Below are positions 37,710 through 47,000 of a stretch of 64,000 nucleotides of DNA, piece by piece. The notes under the pieces are model-generated. The model had not been told where the DNA came from. It saw nothing but the letters and a program-made list of their open reading frames with translations, and did not search any database. Each line of letters opens with the position of its first letter. Within the stretch, counting starts at the first letter, position 1. Origin of the DNA: Acidisoma sp. PAMC 29798 (lineage in GTDB: Bacteria > Pseudomonadota > Alphaproteobacteria > Acetobacterales > Acetobacteraceae); contig NZ_CP126994.1 in NCBI RefSeq assembly GCF_030252425.1, positions 1,984,001 through 2,048,000 of the forward strand, read 5' to 3'. The translations under genes were made by a program, and so were the position numbers.

Positions 37710-39296
37710 ATGCCCAAAGTTCTGATCGCCGACAAGCTATCCCCGGCTGCCATCGAGATCTTCCGCGCACGCGGCATCGAGACCGATGTCAAAACCGGCC
37801 TCACGCCTGCCGAGCTGCGCGCCATCATCGCCGACTATGACGGCCTCGCCATCCGCTCCGCGACGAAAGTCACCAAGGAACTGCTGGAGGCCGCGACCAA
37901 CCTGAAGGTCGTCGGCCGCGCCGGCATCGGCGTGGACAATGTGGATGTGAAGGCCGCCACGGCGCGTGGCGTGGTCGTCATGAACACGCCCTTTGGCAAT
38001 GCCATCACCACGGCGGAACATGCCATTGCGATGATGTTCGCCCTTGCCCGCCAGTTGCCGGAAGCGAGCGCTTCGACCAAGGCGGGGAAGTGGGAGAAGA
38101 ACCGCTTCATGGGTGTGGAGCTGACCGCCAAGACTCTGGGCCTGATCGGCTGTGGCAATATCGGCTCGATCGTCGCTGACCGCGCGCTGGGCCTGAAGAT
38201 GAAGGTGCTCGCCTACGACCCCTTCCTGACCGAAAAGCGCGCCCTGGATCTGGGGATCGAAAAGGCCGACCTGCCGGAGCTGTTCGCCCGCGCCGATTTC
38301 ATCACGCTGCATACGCCGCTGGTGGACGGCACACGCAACATCATCAATCGCGAGGCGATCGCAGCCATGAAAACGGGCGTGCGGATCGTGAACTGCGCGC
38401 GCGGCGGTTTGATTGATGAGGCGGCGCTGTTGGAGGGACTGACCTCCGGCAAGGTAGCCGGCGCCGCGCTCGACGTGTTCGAGGTCGAACCCGCGACCAG
38501 CAACCCGCTGTTCGCACTCGACAATGTGGTCTGCACGCCGCATCTGGGCGCGGCCACGGCGGAAGCGCAGGAGAATGTGGCCCTGCAGGTGGCCGAGCAG
38601 ATGAGCGACTATCTGCTGACCGGCGCGGTCGCCAACGCCCTCAACGTGCCGGCCATTTCGGCCGAGGATGCGCCCCGCGTGCGTCCTTATATGGATCTCT
38701 GTCGGCTGTTGGGTGAATTCGCGGGCCAGCTGACCCAGGCGCGGGACGGCGTCGTGACCCATGTCACGATCGAGTACGAAGGCGCGGTGGCGCAGCTCAA
38801 CCACAAGCCTTTGACGGCGGCCGCGCTTGCCGGCCTGATGGCGCCCATGATCGTGGGCGCCAATATGGTCAATGCGCCGGTGCTCGCGCGCGAGCGCGGG
38901 ATCGAAGTGACCGAGACGGTGCATGACCGCCAGAGCGAGTATCAGACCCTGGTCCGCATCACGGTCAGTACGGGTGCGGTCACGCGCGACGTGGCGGGCA
39001 CCCTGTTTGCAGGGTCACGGCCTCGGCTGGTCGAAATCAAGGGCATCACGGTCGAGGCCGATTTCGGCAAGCACATGCTGTATGTGACGAACCAGGACAA
39101 GCCCGGTTTCATCGGCCGCTTTGGGGCGACCCTGGCCGGCGCGGGCATCAATATCGCGACCTTCCATCTTGGCCGTAGCAGCGCCGGCGGCGATGCGATC
39201 TGCTTGGTCTCAGTCGATGAGCCGGTGTCGGAGGATGTGCTCGCCATGGTCCGCACCCTGCCTTTGGTGATGCAGGCGACCTCCCTGTCCTTCTAA
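37710..39296 (+). CDS. serA: D-3-phosphoglycerate dehydrogenase SerA
   Basis: A 528-aa long-form enzyme for the first step of serine synthesis. The NAD-binding fold shows LGLIGCGNIGSIVADRA, the active site includes Arg in NCARGGLIDEAAL, Glu in DVFEVEP and His in TPHLGAATAEAQ. An intervening ASB domain and a C-terminal ACT domain (LYVTNQDKPGFIGRFGATLA) complete the architecture. It probably supports serine feedback. Confidence 0.97.
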   Translation: MPKVLIADKLSPAAIEIFRARGIETDVKTGLTPAELRAIIADYDGLAIRSATKVTKELLEAATNLKVVGRAGIGVDNVDVKAATARGVVVMNTPFGNAITTAEHAIAMMFALARQLPEASASTKAGKWEKNRFMGVELTAKTLGLIGCGNIGSIVADRALGLKMKVLAYDPFLTEKRALDLGIEKADLPELFARADFITLHTPLVDGTRNIINREAIAAMKTGVRIVNCARGGLIDEAALLEGLTSGKVAGAALDVFEVEPATSNPLFALDNVVCTPHLGAATAEAQENVALQVAEQMSDYLLTGAVANALNVPAISAEDAPRVRPYMDLCRLLGEFAGQLTQARDGVVTHVTIEYEGAVAQLNHKPLTAAALAGLMAPMIVGANMVNAPVLARERGIEVTETVHDRQSEYQTLVRITVSTGAVTRDVAGTLFAGSRPRLVEIKGITVEADFGKHMLYVTNQDKPGFIGRFGATLAGAGINIATFHLGRSSAGGDAICLVSVDEPVSEDVLAMVRTLPLVMQATSLSF

Positions 39297-39299
39297 GAT

Positions 39300-39325
39300 G
39301 GCGGAATGGCGCAGCGTCTTCCGCC
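39300..39325. repeat. Dispersed palindromic repeat, copy 3 (after serA)
   Basis: GGCGGAA (39300-39306) and TTCCGCC (39319-39325) flank GGCGCAGCG, the same core as at the other copies. It begins 4 bp after the serA stop. Confidence 0.65.
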
Positions 39326-39355
39326 AAATCGCGCCTCTCGAGGGGAAAACAGCCG

Positions 39356-39499
39356 ATGGGCGATAAGGGCGATGTCTTCGCGATCATCGTGCTGGTCTTT
39401 ATCGTCGCCATTCTCGTGGGCGGGTGGTTTGCTTTCCCGGCCGTAACCCATTTCATGCAGCAGCAGGATTGCGTCGCGGTCGGCCGAACCAATTGTTGA
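39356..39499 (+). CDS. Small membrane protein (47 aa)
   Basis: A short frame starting MGDKGDVFAIIVLVFIVAIL with AGGGGA about ten bases upstream. One membrane segment (residues ~8-26) is followed by a short chain, FPAVTHFMQQQDCVAVGRTN, with two Cys, probably periplasmic. The hydrophobic character, start and ribosome binding site make it likely to be translated. No function is known. Confidence 0.6.
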   Translation: MGDKGDVFAIIVLVFIVAILVGGWFAFPAVTHFMQQQDCVAVGRTNC

Positions 39500-39661
39500 A
39501 CCGCTCCCCGCCGCCAAGCGCCCCACGCGATCGTTAGCGGCGCGAGCCCTTTCTCTTTCGGCGGAATGGGTGTTTCATGGAGTGAGGCGTGGCGCACGCC
39601 TATCCGCCCCTGGCGTCCGCGCCTCCGCTCCTGTCAATTTTCCAAAATCTGAGGACATCCA

Positions 39662-40717
39662 ATGTTGGAATGTGTCGGCTATGGCGCGACCGAGGCGTCT
39701 GCGCCCGTTTCGCCGTTCTCGTTCAATCGCCGCGATCCTGGCCCGAACGATGTCGTAATCAAAATCGCCTTCTGTGGCGTCTGCCACTCCGACCTGCACA
39801 CGGCCCGGAATGAATGGCGTAATACAACCTACCCGTGCGTCCCTGGCCACGAAATCGTCGGGCATGTCACTGCTGTTGGCGCTGACGTCACGCGCTTTAG
39901 CGTCGGCGATCAAGCCGGCGTCGGTTGCATGGTCGGGTCCTGCCGGACTTGCGCCGCCTGCAAGCAGGGCCTGGAGCAATATTGCCAGGTCGGCCTCAAC
40001 GGCACCTATAACGGTGTCGAGCCGGTCATCGGCGGCCCGACCTTTGGTGGCTACTCGGACCAGATCGTCGTCGACCAGCACTTCGTGCTGTACATTCCCA
40101 AGGGCATGGATCTCGCCGCCACAGCCCCGCTGCTCTGCGCGGGCATCACCACCTACTCGCCGCTCCGTCACTGGAAGGTCGGGCCGGGTTCGAAGGTGGG
40201 CGTCGTCGGTCTCGGCGGTCTTGGCCATATGGGCGTGAAGATCGCGCATGCCATGGGTGCGCATGTCGTGCTGTTCACGACCACGGCCGGCAAAAGCGAA
40301 GACGCCAAGCGCCTCGGCGCGGATGAAGTGGTGCTGTCGAAAAACGCCGAAGAGATGGGTCGCCACGCCGAGAGCTTCGACTTCATCCTCGACACCGTCG
40401 CGGCCGATCACCCGATCGACGCTTATATGGGGCTGCTGAAGCTAGACGGCACACTGACCCAGGTTGGCGCGCCCGAGAATCCTCTGTCGATCCATGCCTT
40501 CAGTGTCATCTGGCGCCGCCGCAACTTCGCGGGCTCGCTCATCGGCGGCATCCCGGAGACCCAGGAAATGCTCGACTTCTGTGCCGAGCATGGCCTGACC
40601 GCCGATATCGAGGTGATTGCGATGGACCAGATCGAGACGGCTTACGCCCGCATGCTCAAGAGCGACGTGAAATATCGCTTCGTGATCGATATGGCGACCC
40701 TTCCCGCCGCCGCATAA
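39662..40717 (+). CDS. Zinc-dependent NAD(P) alcohol dehydrogenase
   Basis: A 351-aa medium-chain dehydrogenase of the cinnamyl/YahK type. Catalytic zinc ligands lie in CGVCHSDLH and PGHEIVGHV, the structural zinc site has the four Cys in GSCRTCAACKQGLEQYC, and the Rossmann motif is VGLGGLGHMG. It interconverts alcohols and aldehydes, probably with NADP. GAGGA precedes the ATG. It ends at a strong hairpin. Confidence 0.92.
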   Translation: MLECVGYGATEASAPVSPFSFNRRDPGPNDVVIKIAFCGVCHSDLHTARNEWRNTTYPCVPGHEIVGHVTAVGADVTRFSVGDQAGVGCMVGSCRTCAACKQGLEQYCQVGLNGTYNGVEPVIGGPTFGGYSDQIVVDQHFVLYIPKGMDLAATAPLLCAGITTYSPLRHWKVGPGSKVGVVGLGGLGHMGVKIAHAMGAHVVLFTTTAGKSEDAKRLGADEVVLSKNAEEMGRHAESFDFILDTVAADHPIDAYMGLLKLDGTLTQVGAPENPLSIHAFSVIWRRRNFAGSLIGGIPETQEMLDFCAEHGLTADIEVIAMDQIETAYARMLKSDVKYRFVIDMATLPAAA

Positions 40718-40725
40718 TCGGCTCA

Positions 40726-40765
40726 AAGGCCGTATCCTCCCCCCTCGTACGGAGGATACGGCCTT
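40726..40765. terminator. Strong hairpin after the alcohol dehydrogenase
   Basis: AAGGCCGTATCCTCC (40726-40740) and GGAGGATACGGCCTT (40751-40765) form a perfect 15-bp stem with a 10-nt loop. The following bases are not T-rich, but the stem ends in AA/TT. It insulates the cellulose operon from upstream transcription. Confidence 0.65.
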
Positions 40766-40802
40766 CATCCTAACTTCTAGTTCATAGCGTCTTCATAATT
40801 CC

Positions 40803-40831
40803 TTCGGAGATTCGCAAAATACTCCTATAGG
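40803..40831 (+). promoter_or_regulatory. Candidate promoter of the cellulose operon
   Basis: A weak -35 (TTCGGA, 40803-40808) lies 17 bp from a -10 (TATAGG, 40826-40831). The -10 is within the palindrome TCCTATAGGA. It would give a leader of about 70 nt before the short upstream frame. Low confidence. Confidence 0.3.
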
Positions 40832-40906
40832 ATGGGCCCATAGGCGCCCGTTGCTGAGATTCTCGTTTCGAATCGGCGCTTAACCCGACTTTCGGAGCGG
40901 ACCATT

Positions 40907-40939
40907 ATGACTCACATTTCAGCAACGCTCAGCCGCTAG
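40907..40939 (+). other. 10-codon upstream frame (MTHISATLSR) coupled to the endoglucanase gene
   Basis: ATG 40907 has a good Shine-Dalgarno (GGAG) and encodes ten codons ending in TAG, which shares its G with the GTG start of the endoglucanase gene. The endoglucanase GTG lacks a clear ribosome binding site of its own, so reinitiation after this frame is likely. Confidence 0.45.
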
Positions 40940-42024
40940 TGCCGCGAGATCTGGATACCCATGATCCGTCGCGCCGCGACTTCCTTGGCTACTGCCTAGG
41001 CGCTGCCGTCGCTGTGGGCGCAGCCACATTCAGCGGTTCGGCCCAGGCGGCTTTCGCCGCCAACGATATGGATTGGCGGTCCTTCAAGGACCGCTTCATG
41101 GCGCCGGACGGTCGGATCATCGATACCGGCAATAACGGCATTTCCCATTCCGAGGGGCAGAGCTACGGCATGCTGTTCGCCGTTACCTTCGGTGACCGGC
41201 AGTCCTTCGACCTGATCCACGGTTGGACGGTGCGCAACCTCACCCGCAAGACCGATGCTCTGCACGTGTGGCGCTACCTGCCTGACAGCAAGAACCACTC
41301 GCCCGACCAGAACAACGCCACCGACGGCGATCTCGTTATCGCGTTTGCGCTCAGCCGCGCCGCGCGGATTTGGCAGGAACCGCAATATGCAGCGGCGGCC
41401 ATTGCGATCGCCAGCGACATCCGTCGCTCCCTGATCGTCAACGCCGGCAGTAAAATCGTGTTGCTGCCCGCGCTCACCGGCTTCACGCACAAGACGTCGG
41501 TGACCGTCAATCTGTCCTATTACAATTTCGTTGCATTTCGCGAACTGAGCGTCATCGACCCGTCGCCGCTGTGGCAGCTGCTGGAACTCGACGGATTGTC
41601 GCTCATCCAGGCCGCCCGCTTTGGCAAGTGGCAACTTCCGCCTGATTGGCTCTCGGTCGGCATCAGCAGTGGAACCGCCAGCATCGCCGCAGGTTGGCCG
41701 CCGCTGAGTTCCTTCGACGCGATTCGCGTTCCCCTGAACCTGACCTGGGCCGCAGCCTTGCCGGCAGATACGCTGGCATCCTTTACCGGATATTGGACGA
41801 GTGCGGCCGCGTATCAGCCGGCCTGGGCGAACCTGAAGACGGATCAAGTGTCGCCTTACGCTGCACCGAGCGGTCTGGTGGCAATTAAAGCCGTTACCCT
41901 GGCAGGGTCGCCCCAAATGGGTCTACCTGCTCTCCCTTCCGTGAACGACGCTAAGGACTATTATTCCGCTGCCCTCACCCTCCTCGCACGCATCGCATGG
42001 ACCGACAGTCATGGCACTGGCTGA
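40939..42024 (+). CDS. bcsZ: Periplasmic GH8 endoglucanase of the cellulose operon (BcsZ/CMCax)
   Basis: A 361-aa family 8 endo-beta-1,4-glucanase that trims nascent cellulose. The proton donor Glu72 is in SEGQSYGM, Asp129 in ATDGDLVIAF, and a further conserved Asp in SFDAIRVPLNL; ending YYSAALTLLARIAW matches Komagataeibacter CMCax. The N-terminus is a twin-arginine signal (SRRDFLG, residues 11-17, then a hydrophobic core ending AQA). The GTG start is tied to the upstream 10-codon frame. It is first in the bcs operon, 15 bp before the next gene. Confidence 0.92.
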   Translation: MPRDLDTHDPSRRDFLGYCLGAAVAVGAATFSGSAQAAFAANDMDWRSFKDRFMAPDGRIIDTGNNGISHSEGQSYGMLFAVTFGDRQSFDLIHGWTVRNLTRKTDALHVWRYLPDSKNHSPDQNNATDGDLVIAFALSRAARIWQEPQYAAAAIAIASDIRRSLIVNAGSKIVLLPALTGFTHKTSVTVNLSYYNFVAFRELSVIDPSPLWQLLELDGLSLIQAARFGKWQLPPDWLSVGISSGTASIAAGWPPLSSFDAIRVPLNLTWAAALPADTLASFTGYWTSAAAYQPAWANLKTDQVSPYAAPSGLVAIKAVTLAGSPQMGLPALPSVNDAKDYYSAALTLLARIAWTDSHGTG

Positions 42025-42039
42025 GCAAGGAATTTTGTT

Positions 42040-43128
42040 TTGACATCGTCACAATCTGATGTCGATCGCGTTATGGCGGCGTTTGGAACGAAAACGCTGC
42101 CGTATCGACCGAGCCAGGACATGTCGACCGTCCCCGTTGAGGGTGCGGCCGTCCTGCCGCTGCGGACCAATGCCAAGCCGCATACCAATCTTACGCCCAC
42201 GAAACCAACGACGCTCGCCGCAGGGGAGCGTATGGTGCCGGGCTCCGGCGGTCGTGTGCGTGAGGTTTTTCCGCTGCTGTGGAGAGCGATTCCGCTCATT
42301 GGCGATCTTCGCATCAACGCGGTCGTGCGGCCGGGCGATGAACTGCCGCCTGTGGTCGAGGAAGACACCCGAGACGACGACGCCCTGCCGCCGGCAATCG
42401 TCAAGACCGAGGAACGCCCGATCGCTGCTGTACCGCCAATCCCGCCGGCACCGATCTATCCAGCGCCGATCTACAAAGATCCCGCGATGGCAATGCCGTC
42501 GCGCGTCACGGTCGCGCCGCAGTCCCACGCCGATCTCATCCAGTCCATCGCAGGGTCTGCCAGGGCGCCGCTTGCGGCACCCAACCGTGCCCGCCCGACC
42601 ATGGTATGGCCGCCTGCCGCCACACCGGCGCCCGAACCCAATCCTGCCGCCGGAGGACCCGATCCTGCGCACGGCACTGCGCCGCCTTATTATCCACCCT
42701 ATTATGCGCAGCCGGGCCAGATGCCCCCACCGCCCATGCAGCCGCCGCAGATGGCCCCGCAGATGGCATGGCCACAAATGCCGTGGCCGCAACAGGCCTT
42801 TCCACCACCCTATCCAGGCGCGATGCCGCAGAATTTCGCGCCCTATCCGCCGCCCTTCAATCCCATGGGGGCACCGATGGGCGGCCAGATGTTCGGGCCG
42901 GGCGTGCATCCCGCCTATCCCTACGGATATCCGCCGGTCGCCCCGCCGGGTGCGCCCGCTTCCTATGCAGCGCCACCGGCACCCGAGCCGCCAGTCGCAG
43001 CATCGCGGCCACCGGAACCAGCCCGCGCCCCGCCTGCGCCGGTGCGGGCACCCGCGAACTTGACCGAAATGTTCGCGGCCATGCAGCGCAAGGGGCCTGG
43101 CCGCCCACCGCAAGACCCACAGCAATGA
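42040..43128 (+). CDS. Proline-rich CcpAx/BcsH-like cellulose-operon protein
   Basis: A 362-aa protein in the position of ccpAx (bcsH). The N-terminal region DVDRVMAAFGTKTLPYRPSQ resembles the start of CcpAx. A short REVFPLLWRAIPLIGDLR segment follows, then about 200 residues dominated by Pro, Ala, Met, Gln and Tyr. The C-terminus ends in LTEMFAAMQRKG, like the short amphipathic motif that closes several Bcs accessory proteins. In Komagataeibacter, BcsH organises BcsD into a scaffold for crystalline fibre export. No signal peptide is seen. A TTG start with AAGGAA upstream is used. Similarity is in position and short motifs only. Confidence 0.65.
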   Translation: MTSSQSDVDRVMAAFGTKTLPYRPSQDMSTVPVEGAAVLPLRTNAKPHTNLTPTKPTTLAAGERMVPGSGGRVREVFPLLWRAIPLIGDLRINAVVRPGDELPPVVEEDTRDDDALPPAIVKTEERPIAAVPPIPPAPIYPAPIYKDPAMAMPSRVTVAPQSHADLIQSIAGSARAPLAAPNRARPTMVWPPAATPAPEPNPAAGGPDPAHGTAPPYYPPYYAQPGQMPPPPMQPPQMAPQMAWPQMPWPQQAFPPPYPGAMPQNFAPYPPPFNPMGAPMGGQMFGPGVHPAYPYGYPPVAPPGAPASYAAPPAPEPPVAASRPPEPARAPPAPVRAPANLTEMFAAMQRKGPGRPPQDPQQ

Positions 43129-43168
43129 GCAGGTCTTTTCCTTTTATCCCGCGGACTCAGGATTGCTC

Positions 43169-44029
43169 ATGCCACTGATCGCATTCGCATCACCCAAGGG
43201 GGGCGTCGGTAAAACGACGCTCGCCGCCAATATCGCGCATGAGTTCGCCCGGCAGGGACGTCGGGTCGTCGTGCTCGACCTCGATACGCAGAACGCCCTC
43301 GGCATGCATTTCGGCGCCGACCCTTATGAGCGGGCGGGTTTCATCACATCGCTGAAAGACGCGACGGATCCGCGCAACGCGTGGCAAAGCAATTTGCAGC
43401 AGACCCCGTCTGGTATTTCGCTACTTGCCCATGGGCACACGACCTTCGCGCAGAGCTTCGCGATCAATGCTGAGCTGGTGGCCAATCCAGATCTTCTCCT
43501 GGCCCCGCTACAGGACATTTTGGCGGATCCGGAGATCGTCATTATCGCCGATACGCCGCCCGGTCCGGGCGTCGCCTCCTCCGTCATTTCGGCCATCGTC
43601 AATTACATGGTCGTCGTGCTGCTCGCCGATGCGGCCTCCATCGTCCAACTGCCCAAGATCGAGGGTAAGGGCATGTATCGCGGCGCCGGCGGCCTGCCCT
43701 TTCCGATCGATCGGATCGGCTTCGTGATCAATCAGATCGACATGCGTAGCAGGCTTTCCCGCGCCGCTGCCGAAGCGGCGGAACGCCACCTCGGGTCCCG
43801 GCTGCTGGGCCGTGTGTATCGTGACGAGCATGTGCCCGAAGCGCTGGCGCGCCAGGCATCCGTCGCGGGCTACGCGCCATCCAGCAAGGCCGCGCAGGAC
43901 ATCACCGCCATCGCCATCAAGATCGCCGCCGCTATCACGCCGAACGCGGAACGCGGCGCGGATACCGCTCCGCTCACGGATGTTCATCCCGGCGGCCAAA
44001 CATCCGTTGCGAGCGCGGTGACGAAATGA
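43169..44029 (+). CDS. bcsQ: Cellulose-biosynthesis ATPase BcsQ (MinD/ParA type)
   Basis: A 286-aa deviant-Walker ATPase with PKGGVGKTTLAANIA at residues 9-23 (Lys10 and Lys15), DLDTQNALGMHFG and the switch region IIADTPPGPG. The LGMHFG segment is typical of the YhjQ/BcsQ family. In enterobacteria BcsQ is essential for cellulose secretion and sits at the cytoplasmic face of the Bcs complex. AGGA precedes ATG 43169; a TTG two codons earlier is an alternative. It lies between the BcsH-like gene and bcsAB. Confidence 0.9.
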   Translation: MPLIAFASPKGGVGKTTLAANIAHEFARQGRRVVVLDLDTQNALGMHFGADPYERAGFITSLKDATDPRNAWQSNLQQTPSGISLLAHGHTTFAQSFAINAELVANPDLLLAPLQDILADPEIVIIADTPPGPGVASSVISAIVNYMVVVLLADAASIVQLPKIEGKGMYRGAGGLPFPIDRIGFVINQIDMRSRLSRAAAEAAERHLGSRLLGRVYRDEHVPEALARQASVAGYAPSSKAAQDITAIAIKIAAAITPNAERGADTAPLTDVHPGGQTSVASAVTK

Positions 44030-44057
44030 TGTCGGACCGGGGTTGGATGCACGTGTC

Positions 44058-47000
44058 ATGAAGGGCCCACTCGCCGACAAGTTCTGGGGCATCGTCTCCG
44101 TCGTATTGGGCGTCTTCCTGCTGGTGACGATCGCGACCGTGCCGCTGTCAGAAGGCCAGCAGGCGATTGTCGGCGTCTCGACAGCGATCCTGTTCCTCGT
44201 CGCCAATCGCTTTCCCGATCGCCGCATCACCTTGTTTCTCGGCATTCTGTCTTTGGCGATGTCGGCGCGATACATTTATTGGCGCGCGACCGAAACATTG
44301 ACCTTCCAGACGATCCCGCAATTGTTGCTGGGCTCGGCACTGGTCATGGCCGAGTTCTACGCCGTCATCGTGCTCGTGCTCGGCTACGTCCAGACGGCAT
44401 GGCCGCTCAATCGCAAGCCGGTGCCCCTGCCGGAAGATCCGGCCGATTGGCCCACCGTCGATGTCTATATCCCGACCTATAATGAATCGATGACGATCGT
44501 GCGCGGCACCGTGCTCGCCTGCCGGATGCTCGATTATCCGGCCGACAAGCTACGCGTCTATATTCTGGACGACGGCAAGCGCGAGGAGTTTCGCCGCTTC
44601 GCGGCTGAGGCCGGGGTCGGCTACCTGACGCGCACCAACAACTTCCACGCCAAGGCTGGCAACCTGAACCATGCCATGACCGTCACCCATGGTGAGTTCA
44701 TTGCCATCTTCGACTGCGACCATATTCCCGTCCGCGCCTTCCTTCAGTTGACCGTCGGCTGGCTCGCGCGGGACAAGAAGATGGCGATGGTTCAGACCCC
44801 GCATCATTTTTATTCGCCCGATCCCTTTCAACGAAACCTCGCCGCCGGCAGCCGCGTGCCGCCGGAAGGCAATATGTTCTACGGCCTGTTGCAGGACGGG
44901 AACGATTACTGGGATGCCACCTTCTTCTGTGGGTCCTGCGCGGTCATTCGGCGGGAAGCGCTTGCAAGCATCGGCGGCTTCGCGACGCAAACGGTGACGG
45001 AAGACGCGCATACCATGCTCAAGCTGCATCGCGCGGGATGGAGCTCCGCCTACCTGAAGATCCCCTTGGCGGCCGGCCTCGCGACGGAACGCCTGATCCT
45101 GCATATCGGGCAGCGCATTCGTTGGGCGCGCGGCATGATGCAGATCTTCCGGCTCGACAATCCGCTGATGGGTCCGGGCCTCGGCCTGGGGCAGCGGCTC
45201 TGTTACGCGGGCGCCATGGTGCATTTCTTCTTCGGCATCCCGCGCGTGATATTCCTGGTCTCGCCGCTCGCCTATCTGTTGCTGTTCCAGAACATGATAG
45301 CGGCCTCACCCTTCGCCATCGCGGCTTACGCAATTCCGCATATCTTCCACTCCGTCGCGACCAGTGCGCGCAACCAGCGCGACTGGCGCCACTCCTTCTG
45401 GAGTGAAGTCTATGAAACCACGCTGGCCTTGTTCCTTGTCCGCATCACCATCGCGACGATGATCAACCCGCGTGCCGGCAAGTTCAACGTGACAGACAAG
45501 GGCGGCACGCTGGCGCGTGGCTTCTTCGATCTCCGCGCGGTCTATCCCAATATCATTCTCGCCTTCGTCGTCTTCCTCGGCATCCTGCGCGGTGCCTACA
45601 GCATGATTTTCCAGAAAACGACGGAGCTGGTGTTCCAGGCGCTGTTGCTCAACACGATCTGGGCGACGATCAGCCTGCTGATCGTGCTCGCGGCTTTGGC
45701 CGTGGGTCGCGAGCGCCAGCAGCTGCGCAACCGAGCGCGGGTGAAGGTCGATTTGCCTGCCATCATCCATCTCTATGACGGCCGCGTGCTCACCGGGCGG
45801 CTGCAGAATCTGTCTCAAAGCGGCGCACGCGCCGTGGTCGTCCGACCGGACGATTTGCCCGAGGATACCGAAATCATCATGGAAGTGCCGCTCCCCAGCG
45901 GCTCCGCGCTCATTCCGTCGCGCTATCTGCGATGGAGCGAGAAGGAGATGCTGCTCAACTTCGAGCCGAAGACCCTGGCCGACGAATCGGCCATCATCCA
46001 AACGGTGTTCGGCCGCGCGGACGCTTGGCTCGATTGGGCAGATTATCCGCCCGATCGTCCGCTCGTCAGTCTTTGGGAAGTGCTGGTGAGCATCGGCGGC
46101 CTGTTCGCGCCCCGTCATGACGGTCCGCCGCCGACCGCGGCCGAGAAGGAGCAGGCGGAGGAGGCCGTGAAGGCCGGTATCGCACGCGCGAATGCCAAGC
46201 TCGCCGGTGGCTCTGAGCGGCCCCAGATTGCGCAGGTCGCGCGTGCGGCAGCTTTGATCGGGCTCATGCTGTTTATTCCGCTGTCGACAGCCATCGCCCA
46301 GACCACGACCGTGCGGCCTTTGCCGCCAGCGATGCAGCCGAACTTGCCGCAAACCACCGCCAGCGGACCCGGCATCGTGCCCTTGCCCAATATCGTCGTG
46401 CCCGCCACGACGACGCCCCAGGCCTCTCCCGGATCAGCACCCGCTGCCGCCGCGCCGACGGTCGTCACGCCCGTAGCCGCCGCCACCGCCCCTGCCTTGA
46501 CCGACGAGCAGGCCGCAGACGCGATCGAGAACGACACCTTCAGCCTCAAGCAGCTTGGGTCGAACGCGCAGATTGCGTTGCGCGGCACAAGTCCGCTCCA
46601 AGGTGTGCAGTTCGGCGTGCGCAATGATGAGGTGGTGACCAGCGCCACCCTGACTGTGTCGGGTGCGATGTCCCCCGCGCTGATCCCCGACCTCAGCAAC
46701 ATTACGGTGACGCTGAACGACCAGTATGTCGGAACGATTCCGGTCAATCAGTCGCAACCGAACTTTTCAGTGACGCTGCCGGTCAACCCGGTCTTTTTCC
46801 AGACGTCGAACCACCTGAACTTCCGGCTCACCGGCGCCTATACCCGCAACTGCAACGATCTGCTCAGCGGGCTGATCTGGTCGACCGTCTATAACAGCTC
46901 GACGCTGAACATGACGGTGCAGCATCTGCCGCCGCAGCGTGACCTCGGGCAATTGCCACTGCCCTTCTTCGACAATCACGACAACAGCGCCCTGCTGCTG

